From the NCBI RefSeq assembly GCF_003574735.1, contig NZ_QORW01000012.1, positions 140,923 through 204,922 on the forward strand: DNA of 64,000 nt, given 5' to 3'. Position numbers and translations under genes: made by a program. Shown one piece after another: positions 37,843 through 46,814 of this stretch (positions are counted from its first letter, which is position 1; every line of letters starts with the position of its first letter). The DNA is from Dongia deserti. GTDB taxonomy: Bacteria; Pseudomonadota; Alphaproteobacteria; Dongiales; Dongiaceae. The notes under the pieces were generated by a model. It was not told the DNA's origin, searched no databases, and saw nothing but the letters and a program-made list of their open reading frames with translations.

Positions 37843-39105
37843 TCAAGTCAGCTCCGTAAATCGGTCCAACCGGCGGAGCGTCGGGAACAGGCCCGCCCAG
37901 GAAAGCGTGACCAGCAGGGTCATGCTGCCGCCCACCAGGACCGCAGCGACCGGACCGAGCAGCGCCCCACCCGTGCCGGCCACAAACATGCCAAGTTCGT
38001 TGGAGGCGCCGATGAAGACGCTTTCGACGGCCGTGACACGGCCGCGCAACTCGTCGGGCGTTGCCAATGGCACCAGCGTGGCGCGGATATAGACGCTGAC
38101 CATGTCCGCGGCGCCCAGCACCAGCAAGGCCGCGAAGGAAAGCCAGTAGTCGCGCGACAGGCCAAAGACGATGGCTGCCAATCCGAACAACCCTACCGCC
38201 ATGAACAGGCGCCGGCCAACATGGCGCTGCAGTGGGAACTGCGTGAGCAAAAGTGCGGTTGCGGTGGCGCCGAAACCCTGGGCGCTGCGCAGCAGGCCGC
38301 CTGCACCAGCGTCCACATCAAGAATGTCCTGCGCGAAAACAGGGATCAGCGCGGTCGCACCCGAGAACAGCACGGCGAACAGATCCAGCGAAATCGTACT
38401 GAGCAGCAGGCGATTGCGAAAAATGAGGACGAGGCCCGCCAGGATGGCGGCGAAGTCGCCTTCGTGCGCCGGGGCCGAGACTACCGGCCTGCCTCGCATG
38501 CGGAAGAAGAGGAAAACCGCGCCGGCAAATCCCAGGGCGGCCCCGCCGTATGCCACCGCTGGAGTTTCCGGATAAAGCCAGCCGCCCAAACCCGAATAGA
38601 GCAAGCCGCCCAACCCTGGGCCGGCAATGGTCGCGACCTGCCAGCTGGTAGAAGACCAGGCCACGGCGCTCGTGAGGTCCTTTTTGGGCACCAGACTGGG
38701 CATCAAGGCCCGTGCGGCGGGTATGGCGATGGCCCGAGCGACCCCGAAGCAGAGAGCGATCGACAAGATGGCCAACTCAGTGATCTGGTCCGTCGCAGCG
38801 AGGCCCACCAGCGTCAGCGCTGCAACCAGCTCTGCCGTGACGCCGATCAGAATCAGCAGGCGACGGTCGATCCGATCGGCCAGATGCCCGGCTGGCAGGG
38901 CCAGCAATGCGGCGGGCAGGAACTCCGCCAACCCGACCAGCCCGAGCTGGAAAGGGTCTTCGGTGATGGCGTAGATCTGCCAAGCCAGGGCTGTGGCCTG
39001 CACCTGCAGCGCGATCGTCGTCAGGAAATTCGCGCTGACATAGAACGCGAAATCCCGATGCCGGAGTGCCGCCAGGTCCGGTCCCCAACCTCTTCCACGC
39101 ATCAT
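37843..39105 (-). CDS. MFS transporter (EntS-like)
   Basis: A 420-residue major-facilitator protein with about twelve transmembrane helices. The MFS signature is seen in the loop after helix 2 (AGHLADRIDRRLLILIG) and again after helix 8 (LQRHVGRRLFMAVGLFG). The sequence resembles the EntS/MFS_3 export branch, which includes siderophore and drug exporters. The substrate cannot be inferred and no biosynthesis genes lie nearby. It ends 51 bases from the convergent tRNA-Cys gene. Confidence 0.85.
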   Translation of the reverse strand: MMRGRGWGPDLAALRHRDFAFYVSANFLTTIALQVQATALAWQIYAITEDPFQLGLVGLAEFLPAALLALPAGHLADRIDRRLLILIGVTAELVAALTLVGLAATDQITELAILSIALCFGVARAIAIPAARALMPSLVPKKDLTSAVAWSSTSWQVATIAGPGLGGLLYSGLGGWLYPETPAVAYGGAALGFAGAVFLFFRMRGRPVVSAPAHEGDFAAILAGLVLIFRNRLLLSTISLDLFAVLFSGATALIPVFAQDILDVDAGAGGLLRSAQGFGATATALLLTQFPLQRHVGRRLFMAVGLFGLAAIVFGLSRDYWLSFAALLVLGAADMVSVYIRATLVPLATPDELRGRVTAVESVFIGASNELGMFVAGTGGALLGPVAAVLVGGSMTLLVTLSWAGLFPTLRRLDRFTELT

Positions 39106-39163
39106 CGGAACTCAGCAGATCAAATCGGAACCGCGTGATTGCGTCGACGTGCCCGCACCATGC

Positions 39164-39194
39164 AAAAACCGCGCGTGAAGGTCACGCGCGGTTT
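39164..39194 (-). terminator. Rho-independent terminator at the end of the export operon
   Basis: A perfect 13-bp stem (39166-39178 and 39182-39194) with a 3-base loop. On the minus strand it is followed by a run of T residues (TTTTT, from 39164-39168). It lies 30 bases past the stop of the TolC-like gene and isolates the adhesin export locus from the MFS gene. Confidence 0.9.
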
Positions 39195-39224
39195 CTACAA
39201 CTCTGTTAAGCGCTGTGGGACGGC

Positions 39225-40634
39225 TTATTCGACCTCACCCGGCGCCTTGGTCGCGAACTCCGCCTCGCCCGGCGTCGCCTCCACCGGAAATGCGACGCCC
39301 AGCGACTGCACCAGCTCGCCCTGCGAGGCGAGAATGCGGTAGTTGGCAAACATCTCTTCGTAGTTCGCGGTGATCAGGTCGTTCCTCGACAGGAACAGCT
39401 CGTTGGTCGCATCGAGCAGGTCGAGCAGGCTGCGCTGGCCGATATCGAACTGCTGCGCGTAGACGTCACGCGTATTCTGGTTCGCTTCGACCTGATCCGT
39501 CAGGGTCGCGATGCTGTCCCGCTGCGTCTGGCGTGCGCTCCACGACAAGCGAACGTCCTCCGCAACGTTGCGTTCCTGGACGCGCAGCTGTTCCTGCGCC
39601 TCCGCCTTGCGCCACTTGAACTCGCGCACACGCGCCAGGTCGGCGCCGCCACGGTAGAGGTTGTAGCGCGCGACCAGCAGGAAGGTCGCATTGTAGGTCG
39701 TATTCTCCAGACCGTTGTTGTGGCGGTTATTATTGCCGATGATCTCGAGATCAAGGCGCGGATAGAGCGGCGCTGCCTCCTTGTCGATTTCGGCGTCGGC
39801 AACGCGCACATCTGCCTGGGCCAACAGCACCTTCGGGTTGGTGGTCAGGCCGCGCGCGATCGATTCCTCCTCGGTCGCGGCAATCATGGCCCCGTCGAGC
39901 GTGACTGGCTCCAGATCCTGGGCATCCACGCCGATCACACGCTGGAAGGTCGCGCGCGCGTCGCGCAGGTCACCCTGGATCTGGTTGAGATTGGTGCGGG
40001 CGGTCGCGAGGCGCGCTTCGGCTTGGCGAACGTCGGCCACGTTGCCGCCGCCGAGCTCGGCACGACGCTGCACCAGACGCAGCGTCTCTTCATGGGCGCG
40101 GACATTCTCTTCGGCGTTGGCGACACGCTCGGTATGGCGCAGCACGTCCAGATAGACCTGCGTGGCGTCGAGCGCGGAAACCTGCCCCTGGTCCTGCACA
40201 CGCTGGCCGGCGGAGACAAGACGCTGCTTCTGCCGCTCGACTTCGGAATCCGTCTCGAAGCCGTCAAAGATGCGCTGCTGCAACGTCACCTGAGCATCGC
40301 GGCGGCCGTAGAGCCAGCGACCGTGATCATGCACGCCCTGGTTAGTGTTGGGGTTGCCTTCGTCGGTTGTCAGGTTCTCAGAGAACTCGATGCCAGCGTC
40401 CAGCCGAACGTCGATCTGCGGGTAGTAGAGCGCGCGTGCCTGGCGCAGCTCATAATCGATCGCGCGCCGGTCTTTGACCGTCACGCCGACCTCAGGATTG
40501 GTGGCAATCACGAGGCCCACCGCGTCCTTCAGGGACATGGCGGACGAGGACCCGGCGAAACCGGCAACACCGGTCAGCAGCGCTGTGCCAAGCAGCAGCG
40601 TAGTACGACGAAGCGTCAGAGCTCGCAACTTCAT
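39225..40634 (-). CDS. TolC-like outer-membrane component of the type I secretion system
   Basis: From ATG 40634 (GGGGGAAATCC upstream) the protein is 469 residues with a signal peptide (RALTLRRTTLLLGTALLTGVAGFAGSSSA). It carries the two OEP helix-barrel repeats: SLKDAVGLVIATNPEVGV, QQRIFDGFETDSEVERQKQRL and the second set around RDVYAQQFDIGQRSLLDLLDATNELFLSRNDLI. It is AggC/LapE-like rather than E. coli TolC-like and completes the export channel with the adjacent HlyD adaptor and ABC exporter. It is a second copy besides the one at 35427. Confidence 0.9.
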   Translation of the reverse strand: MKLRALTLRRTTLLLGTALLTGVAGFAGSSSAMSLKDAVGLVIATNPEVGVTVKDRRAIDYELRQARALYYPQIDVRLDAGIEFSENLTTDEGNPNTNQGVHDHGRWLYGRRDAQVTLQQRIFDGFETDSEVERQKQRLVSAGQRVQDQGQVSALDATQVYLDVLRHTERVANAEENVRAHEETLRLVQRRAELGGGNVADVRQAEARLATARTNLNQIQGDLRDARATFQRVIGVDAQDLEPVTLDGAMIAATEEESIARGLTTNPKVLLAQADVRVADAEIDKEAAPLYPRLDLEIIGNNNRHNNGLENTTYNATFLLVARYNLYRGGADLARVREFKWRKAEAQEQLRVQERNVAEDVRLSWSARQTQRDSIATLTDQVEANQNTRDVYAQQFDIGQRSLLDLLDATNELFLSRNDLITANYEEMFANYRILASQGELVQSLGVAFPVEATPGEAEFATKAPGEVE

Positions 40635-40660
40635 GGATTTCCCCCAAATGCAGACTACCA

Positions 40661-40685
40661 ACTGCGGTCCCCTCGGATCCGCAGT
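40661..40685 (-). promoter_or_regulatory. Inverted repeat in the leader of the TolC-like gene
   Basis: In the 139-base gap between the HlyD-like gene and the TolC-like gene a 7-bp inverted repeat ACTGCGG/CCGCAGT with an 11-base loop lies about 27 bases before the start codon. A TATACT/AGTATA element at about 40713-40720 is a weak -10 candidate on the minus strand. The gap suggests that the outer-membrane gene has its own promoter or leader control. Confidence 0.35.
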
Positions 40686-40773
40686 GACTTAACCAAAACT
40701 CTTTCGGAACCCTATACTAAGATTGTGTCCCTTTTGCTTAGTACCAGATTTGCGACCCGCCCGCACGTCTTTT

Positions 40774-42102
40774 TTAACGCTCAGACAGGGCGATATCCCT
40801 CGCCTTGAGGATGGGCTTTAACAAGTATTCCAGGACTGTTTTCTTACCGGTTAGGATATCAACGGTTGCAGTCATGCCCGGAATGATCTGCAACTCGCCG
40901 CCGTCCTTGCCGATCAGGTAGTTCCGATCGGTACGCAGACGGACCCGGAAAAACAGTTCTTTCTTTTCATTTTCAATTGCATCGGCGCTGATCTGCTCGA
41001 CTTTCGCGTCGAGGCCGCCATAGATGCTGTAGTCGTATGCCGTGATCTTGATCTTCGCGTCCTGGTTGGGGGCGATGAAGCCGCGGTCCTGCGGCCGGAT
41101 CTGCGCCTCGATCAGCAACGTGTCCTCGATCGGAACGATTTCCATCAGCTGCTCGGCCGGCTGCAGCACGCCGCCCAGGGTATGGAACTTGATCTGTTTG
41201 ACGGTGCCATAGACCGGCGATTTCAGGCTTTGCTCGCTGCCCTGCTCCACCGCGCCGGACAGCAGCGCACGGACCGAGGCAAGCTCGGCGCGATGCTGAT
41301 TCATCTGCTGCGCCGCTTCGGCGCGGAACGTCGCATCGATCTCCTTGAGCTTGGCCTGCACTTCGGCGAGGGCAGCCCGCGCCGGCGGCCGCGAAGCCTC
41401 GGCATTGGAGATCTCCGACTGATATTGCTGCACTTCCTGTTGCGCCCGCAGCAGATCGACCTTTGAGGCGATGTTGTTGCGGACCATCGGCTCCAGGATG
41501 TCGACCTGCTGCTGCGCGATATCTAGGCTCTTGCGCGCGGTCGAGACCTTGGTGTCGATCTGGCGCAGCTCCTGCTCCTTGGTCTCCAGCTGCTGCTTCA
41601 GCGTCGTGCGCTGGGATTGAACCTGCTGCTGGCGGATGACGAAGACCGACCTCTCCGTCTCCGCCACTTCCGGCGCTTCCTCGACCAGGTCGGCCGGAAA
41701 CACGATCTCTGCGGGATCGGACTTGCCCGCGATCTCGGCCTGCAGCCGGGCCAAGGCCGCCGAGGACGTCCATTTGCGCTGGCGCAGTTCCGCCTCGTTG
41801 GTTTCCAGCTCCGTGTTGTCGAGGACCGCGACCACCTGCCCCGCCTCGACGATGTCGCCTTCGCGCACGTTAAGCTGCTTGATCTTGCCGCCCTTGACGC
41901 TCTGGATCACCTGGGTCTGGCTGGACGGGATCACCTTGCCCTCGCCGCGCGTGATCTCATCGAGCACGGCATAGTGCGCCCAGGCGAGGCCGACCACGAC
42001 GACAACAATCAGCGTGAACAACAGCAGATGGCCGAACAGCTTGGTGCCTTCGCGCTCCGTCTCGGACGGATCGATCCAGAGATCTCGGTTGGTCAGCGAC
42101 AT
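40774..42102 (-). CDS. HlyD family membrane fusion protein of the type I system
   Basis: This 442-residue periplasmic adaptor links the ABC exporter to the outer-membrane channel. It has an N-terminal cytoplasmic segment, one transmembrane helix (LLLFTLIVVVVVGLAWAHYAV near 25-48), the lipoyl-like half VIQSVKGGKIKQLNVREGDIVEAGQVVAVLD, a long coiled coil (about 105-285) and a C-terminal beta domain (VPIEDTLLIEAQIRPQDRGFIAPNQDAKIKITAYD). Length and order match LapC-type adaptors. It lies 40 bases from the exporter gene. Confidence 0.93.
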   Translation of the reverse strand: MSLTNRDLWIDPSETEREGTKLFGHLLLFTLIVVVVVGLAWAHYAVLDEITRGEGKVIPSSQTQVIQSVKGGKIKQLNVREGDIVEAGQVVAVLDNTELETNEAELRQRKWTSSAALARLQAEIAGKSDPAEIVFPADLVEEAPEVAETERSVFVIRQQQVQSQRTTLKQQLETKEQELRQIDTKVSTARKSLDIAQQQVDILEPMVRNNIASKVDLLRAQQEVQQYQSEISNAEASRPPARAALAEVQAKLKEIDATFRAEAAQQMNQHRAELASVRALLSGAVEQGSEQSLKSPVYGTVKQIKFHTLGGVLQPAEQLMEIVPIEDTLLIEAQIRPQDRGFIAPNQDAKIKITAYDYSIYGGLDAKVEQISADAIENEKKELFFRVRLRTDRNYLIGKDGGELQIIPGMTATVDILTGKKTVLEYLLKPILKARDIALSER

Positions 42103-42142
42103 GGCTCTTGCTTCGTCTTTCTAAGTCGCGCTCATGCGGCCG

Positions 42143-44734
42143 CTATTCGCGGGCCTGCACGCGCCCGCCCATCAGGGCCTCCAGCACGCCGGACTTCGGA
42201 CCGTCCGCCACCACCTTGCCGCGGTCCAGCACGATCAGCCGGTCGACCAGCGCCAGCATCGAATGGCGGTGGGTCACCAGAAGCATGGTCTTGCCGCGGG
42301 CGATCGCGCCGAGGCGCTGCTTGAACGCGGCCTCGGTACTGTTGTCCATCGAGCTGGTCGGCTCGTCGAACATCAGGATCTGCGGATTGAGCAGCAGCGC
42401 GCGCGCCACCGCCACCGACTGGCGCTGGCCGCCAGACAGCATGCGGCCGTTCTCGCCCACCGGCATGTCGTACCCGAGCGGATGCTGACGGACGAACTGG
42501 TCGACGCCGGCCAGGGTCGCGGCGCGGATCACCGACGCTTCGTCCACATACGGCGCGCCGAGCGTGATGTTGTCCTTGACCGAACCGTAGAACAGGTGCG
42601 GATCCTGCAGCACGCAGCCGATGTTCTGCCTGAGGTCGGTCGGGTCGAGCTGGCGGATGTCGGTGCCGTCCACCAGCACCGCACCCTCCGTCGGCTCGTA
42701 GAGCCCGAGCACCAGGCGCTCGATGGTGGTCTTGCCGGAACCGATGCGGCCTAGGATGCCGACGCGCTCGCCCGGCTGGATCCGGAACGAGATGCCGTCC
42801 AGAGCCGCGGTTTGCGCGCTCGGATACTTGAAGATGACGTTGCGGAACTCGATCGCGCCTTCGATGCGCGGGCGGCGGATGAAGACCTTGCCGCGCGGCC
42901 GCTCGACCGGCAACTCCATGAGCTTGTTGAGGCCCTTCAGCGAGGTGAAGGATTGATGGAAGCGGATGATAAGGCCGGCGATCTGGCCGAGCGGCGCCAT
43001 GGCGCGGCCGGTCAGCATCGAGGCGGCGATCAGCGCGCCGGTCGTCATATGGATATCGCTGGTGGGGCCGGATTCGAAGATCCGGTAGCAGCCCCAGACT
43101 ATGACGCCGGTGGTCGCGAGGTTCGAGGCGAGCATCACGAAGTTGATGCCGAGGGTCGACCAGCGCTTCGAGGTTTCCGCAGACGCCGAGGAGGCCGCGA
43201 CGTAGCCATCCCAGTTGCGTTGCAGCTGGCCCTCGGCGGACGTCGCCTTGATCATATCGAGGCCGTTGATCGCCTCGACCAGCGTCGCGTGCTTCTGCGA
43301 GGTTTCGCGATAGGAGCGCTCGACCGCCCGCTTCATCGGGAACTGCACCAGGATGCTGACCACGATCACGATCGGTATCAGGACCGCCGGCACCGTCACC
43401 ACTGGCCCGGCGACGAAGAAGATGATCGCCAGGAAGATCAGGATGAAGGGCAAGTCGATCAGGGCCGACAAGCTGGCGGAGGTGAAGAAATCGCGCAGCG
43501 TCTCGTATTGCTGCACGTTGCTGGCGAAGGCGCCGGAGGATTGCGGGCCGGCTGCCATCTTGATTGACAGGATGTGCTCGAAGATCGCCGAAGAGACCTT
43601 GCGGTCGAGCGCCTTGCCCGCCTTGTCCAGGAACACCGCGCGCATCGTGCGCAGCCCGAAATCGAACAGATAGATGAGCAGGACGCCAAGCGCCAGAACC
43701 CACAGCGTTTCCTGCGCCTTGTTCGGCACCACGCGGTCATAGACCTGCATGGCGAAGATCGAGGACGCGATGGTAAAGAGGTTCATCAGAAACGCCGCCA
43801 GCACCACCTCGATGTAGATCGGGGTGTGGCGCATCACCTCGCCCCAGAACCAGCTGCGCTCGCGCGCCTCGGTCATCTCCGAGGAGCGGCTGTCCAGCCG
43901 GATCTTCGGCCGGACCACCAGCATGGTGCCGGAATACTGCGCCTCCAGCTCCGCCACGGGGATGGTGACGATGCCGTCGAGATTATCGGTGGTGGCGACG
44001 TCGACCTTGCCATTCTTGACGGGCGAAAGCATCACGACCGCCTGTCGCTCATTGAGCAGCAGGACGCCCGGCAGGTTGATCGATTTGGCTTCAGCGAGGC
44101 CGCGCCGTACCTTGCTGGCCGAGAGGCCGGCATTCTCCGCGGCGCGCACGAACAGGTCCGGCGTCATGCCCGCTTCGCCGATCGGCAAGCCCGCGGCCAG
44201 CGCCGCCAGCGACTTCGGATTGCCGAACAGGCGCGTCAGGATGACGAGGCAGGAGAGCAGCGGATCGGGCCGGATCTCCACTTCCGCCATTTCGGGCAGC
44301 CCGGCCTCAGCGGCGGGCGCCGGAACACCGGCCGAGCCTGCCACCATGGATTGCGGCCGTGTGGCCTGCACGGCGCCTGGATGGGCACCAGCCGGCACAG
44401 CCTGGGGATGTGCGGCGGCTTGCTGTGCGTTCACCGGATGGACAGCTGGATGCGCGTTCGCGGGCTGGGTCCCCGGCTGCGCCGCCGCGACCCGTGCGCC
44501 GGCGCCCTGGGTGATTGCACTCTGGAAGGCATTCTTTGGCGCCGCAGCAGGTCCCGCGGCATTGTTGGCAGCGGTCGTGCCAGCCGGCACGGGCCCGGAC
44601 TTCTGCACCACGAACATCTGCTCAGGGCGTTTCGCGGCTGAGGCAGCCGCTTCGCCGGGCCGCGGTGTGGCCGCGCCGGACTCGTTCGCCTGTGGCGTAG
44701 ATTTGCCCCCCGACGAGGGCTTGGCAGCGTCCAT
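42143..44734 (-). CDS. Type I secretion permease/ATPase (LapB-like)
   Basis: The 863-residue exporter powers secretion of the adhesin. Order: an Ala/Pro/Gln-rich extension (1 to about 150) unusual for the family; a C39-like domain (about 155-290) that begins DPLLSCLVILTRL and lacks the catalytic Gln-Cys pair, so it is non-proteolytic and probably binds the substrate; six transmembrane helices (from IYIEVVLAAFLMNLFTIASS); then the nucleotide-binding domain with Walker A GRIGSGKTT (about 663), signature LSGGQRQ (about 766) and Walker B ILMFDEPTS. It starts 255 bases from the upstream methyltransferase gene. Confidence 0.92.
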   Translation of the reverse strand: MDAAKPSSGGKSTPQANESGAATPRPGEAAASAAKRPEQMFVVQKSGPVPAGTTAANNAAGPAAAPKNAFQSAITQGAGARVAAAQPGTQPANAHPAVHPVNAQQAAAHPQAVPAGAHPGAVQATRPQSMVAGSAGVPAPAAEAGLPEMAEVEIRPDPLLSCLVILTRLFGNPKSLAALAAGLPIGEAGMTPDLFVRAAENAGLSASKVRRGLAEAKSINLPGVLLLNERQAVVMLSPVKNGKVDVATTDNLDGIVTIPVAELEAQYSGTMLVVRPKIRLDSRSSEMTEARERSWFWGEVMRHTPIYIEVVLAAFLMNLFTIASSIFAMQVYDRVVPNKAQETLWVLALGVLLIYLFDFGLRTMRAVFLDKAGKALDRKVSSAIFEHILSIKMAAGPQSSGAFASNVQQYETLRDFFTSASLSALIDLPFILIFLAIIFFVAGPVVTVPAVLIPIVIVVSILVQFPMKRAVERSYRETSQKHATLVEAINGLDMIKATSAEGQLQRNWDGYVAASSASAETSKRWSTLGINFVMLASNLATTGVIVWGCYRIFESGPTSDIHMTTGALIAASMLTGRAMAPLGQIAGLIIRFHQSFTSLKGLNKLMELPVERPRGKVFIRRPRIEGAIEFRNVIFKYPSAQTAALDGISFRIQPGERVGILGRIGSGKTTIERLVLGLYEPTEGAVLVDGTDIRQLDPTDLRQNIGCVLQDPHLFYGSVKDNITLGAPYVDEASVIRAATLAGVDQFVRQHPLGYDMPVGENGRMLSGGQRQSVAVARALLLNPQILMFDEPTSSMDNSTEAAFKQRLGAIARGKTMLLVTHRHSMLALVDRLIVLDRGKVVADGPKSGVLEALMGGRVQARE

Positions 44735-44938
44735 GTGGTTTTAGGCCCGGCTTTCCGCAGTTCCGTGCGAGTACTGCATATCGAGGTTATATTCACGTTA
44801 ACCAGCATCGCCAAGCGGACGCGCGAGCCACGGCTGTCGCGCGCCTAGCACTTGGCCAAATCATCCTATTTCGCAAGCCCTCTCGGCGACCTAGCCCGAT
44901 TGATCTACCACTTCCCAGCCTCTCGCGTCAGCGATGGA

Positions 44939-44963
44939 GCGCACAGCCTTGTCAGCCGTGCGC
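44939..44963 (-). terminator. Weak hairpin after the methyltransferase gene
   Basis: A 6-bp inverted repeat GCGCAC/GTGCGC with a 13-base spacer sits 27 bases past the methyltransferase stop codon. No T-tract follows, so termination here is uncertain. It may only reduce read-through into the exporter gene. Confidence 0.3.
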
Positions 44964-44989
44964 AACACGTTTCGGGACCGCATCGGCGG

Positions 44990-46552
44990 TCAAGCCAGCT
45001 CAATCACCCCCAAGCGGTGAAGGATCGGCGCCTCCTCCGTCCAGAAGCGGTCGAAGAATTGCGCAGCCCGGCCCGCGTCGTCGAGCGGTTTTTCTTCCTT
45101 GGCCGGCTTGCTGAAGCGAATGCGTCGCCGCTTGACCTCGGCCAGCAGCCCCTCCTTCAGCTCGTCCCGATCCTTCCACGGCTGCGTACCGAGGGACAGG
45201 ATGACTGCGAAGATCGGATCGAGGCTGAGCGCATTGCCCGCTAGGGTCGAAACCAGGTTGCCTGGCGTCAGATTATCGACCATGCGCTTCACCAACGCAC
45301 GGTTGACCGCCAGCGGAATTGTGAGCTGCTTGGGGTTTGCCGGCATCGGCGCAGGCCGGCCCGACGCGGCGCAAGGCACCGCGATGCTGGTAGCAGCCAG
45401 CAGCGTCATGGTGCGCTCGACATCCAGGTGCATCAGCTTCCGGGCCGCCATCTCCCTGCGCAGCTCGCCGATCGACCAGGTGCCTTGCTGCAGCGCCTCC
45501 TTGAGCGCCGGGAACGCCTTTTCATCGAACTTCACTTCGCCGCGCGCCACTTTGGCCACGTTGGTGACGTTCCGGAGATCACGCATGGCGCCGAACACCT
45601 GGCTTTCCATGTTGCGCATAATGCCGGCGCGGTTGAGCTGCGCATGGCCGCGCACGAACACATCGCGGCGGAAGCGCTGGTTCTGCGCCAGGTCTTGGAA
45701 CAGCTGCCGCAGGCGCTGCGTCGGCTGGGTCTTTACCTTTGCCTGCAGCTCGTCGCCGCCCAGCAGCTCGAGGTGGTTCTCGGCGAGCGTGGCGGAGCCG
45801 ACGAAGTTCAGCTTGGCGTTCGCCATCTCGTCGGCGACGTCCGTGCTGTAGAACGGCGTCCAATGCTCGTTCAGGAACTCGTGCGCGAGGTAGTTGGCGT
45901 TGCGCTCCGCCATCTTCGCCGCCATCTTGCCGGCAGTCGGCGTCGCGGCGAAATAGGCGAACTTGGCCCCGACCAGCTCCTCGATCGCCTTCAAGGCCCC
46001 CTGGGTGCGCTGACTCGCATCGCCGGTGAGGTTGCGCGCTGTCTCGTAGACCAGTTTCTGCAGCGGGCTGTCCGCGGCCCATCCGGGCAGGCAATTATAG
46101 CTGTTGTAGACCAGGCCGCCGGGCTTCAGCCGCTCCAGGATGATGCGCTGGATGCCGGCCCGCACCTCCGGGGCGACCCAGGCATAGACGCCGTGCAGCA
46201 CGATGAAATCGCACTCCGGCACTTCCTGTGCGGTGAGATCGAGGAAGCTGCGCTCCAGGAATTGCACATTGCCGATGCCGGCTGAGGCGGCATAGCGTCG
46301 GGCCCAGTCGATATGCGCGGGGTTGAAGTCGACGCCGTAGAAGCGGCCCTGCGGATGGGCGCCGGCCAGCAGCGTCACCGTCTGCCCCAGCCCGCAGCCG
46401 AGCTCCATATAAGTGAAGCCTGGATCGAGCGGCCGGGGCTGGCAGCCGTTCAGCACGGCGACGTAATTCAGCCAGGACGGCGACAGCTCACGGAAGAAGT
46501 GCTCGGTGTAGAGGACTTCCGTGACGTAGCCCTGTGCCCAGTCGGAATCCAT
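44990..46552 (-). CDS. SAM-dependent methyltransferase with regulatory domain, PKMT-like
   Basis: The 520 residues start with a class I methyltransferase fold: motif I ELGCGLGQT (50-58), then FYGVDFNPAHIDWARRYAASAG and the catalytic-side DFIVLHGVYAWVAPEVR. The second half (about 200-460) is a MethyTransf_Reg domain (DVADEMANAKLNFVGSATL to SIGELRREMAA). The same two-part layout occurs in the rickettsial protein-lysine methyltransferases that modify outer-membrane proteins such as OmpB. It lies between the giant adhesin gene and the exporter, so a role in modifying the adhesin is plausible but unproven. Confidence 0.85.
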   Translation of the reverse strand: MDSDWAQGYVTEVLYTEHFFRELSPSWLNYVAVLNGCQPRPLDPGFTYMELGCGLGQTVTLLAGAHPQGRFYGVDFNPAHIDWARRYAASAGIGNVQFLERSFLDLTAQEVPECDFIVLHGVYAWVAPEVRAGIQRIILERLKPGGLVYNSYNCLPGWAADSPLQKLVYETARNLTGDASQRTQGALKAIEELVGAKFAYFAATPTAGKMAAKMAERNANYLAHEFLNEHWTPFYSTDVADEMANAKLNFVGSATLAENHLELLGGDELQAKVKTQPTQRLRQLFQDLAQNQRFRRDVFVRGHAQLNRAGIMRNMESQVFGAMRDLRNVTNVAKVARGEVKFDEKAFPALKEALQQGTWSIGELRREMAARKLMHLDVERTMTLLAATSIAVPCAASGRPAPMPANPKQLTIPLAVNRALVKRMVDNLTPGNLVSTLAGNALSLDPIFAVILSLGTQPWKDRDELKEGLLAEVKRRRIRFSKPAKEEKPLDDAGRAAQFFDRFWTEEAPILHRLGVIELA

Positions 46553-46723
46553 AATCCCCCCAATGCGGCTGCAACGCTCGTGCCCTACCCGCGCCCAGCC
46601 CGGCCCGCCATCGGCGGCGGCATGGTTAATGCCACGGAACCGGCCCCGCGGTCAAAGCCCCATGCTCCCCGAAAAGCTTAAACAGGGCGTAAAGCCGGGC
46701 GCCTAATCACCGGATCTTGCAGC

Positions 46724-46750
46724 AAAAAGAGGGCGCCCGAAGGCGCCCCG
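46724..46750 (-). terminator. UUCG-loop terminator downstream of the adhesin gene
   Basis: On the minus strand a 7-bp GC stem (GGGCGCC-TTCG-GGCGCCC, arms 46731-46737 and 46742-46748) is followed by CTCTTTTTGC. A UUCG tetraloop with a U-tract is a classical terminator. Almost the same hairpin ends the second RTX gene at 62240-62266. The next gene, the methyltransferase, starts 172 bases further on. Confidence 0.9.
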
Positions 46751-46772
46751 CTCTCTTCCCCAAGAGAAATCG

Positions 46773-46813
46773 TTAGGTGAGAGGGCGCCCGAGGTGGGCG
46801 CCCTCTCACCTAA
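46773..46813 (-). terminator. 17-bp perfect hairpin at the adhesin stop codon
   Basis: Arms 46773-46789 and 46797-46813 are perfectly complementary over 17 bases around a 7-base loop. It lies directly after the stop codon of the giant adhesin gene. It shares the 12-base block GAGGGCGCCCGA with the second hairpin at 46724-46750, so the two form a tandem, partly duplicated terminator. Confidence 0.8.
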
Positions 46814-46814
46814 G

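Noticed and set aside
37584..37846. Minus-strand frames containing GRNRTDVRGFAVLCMATLPPG
   Set aside because: This is the antisense translation of tRNA-Cys, a common false protein.
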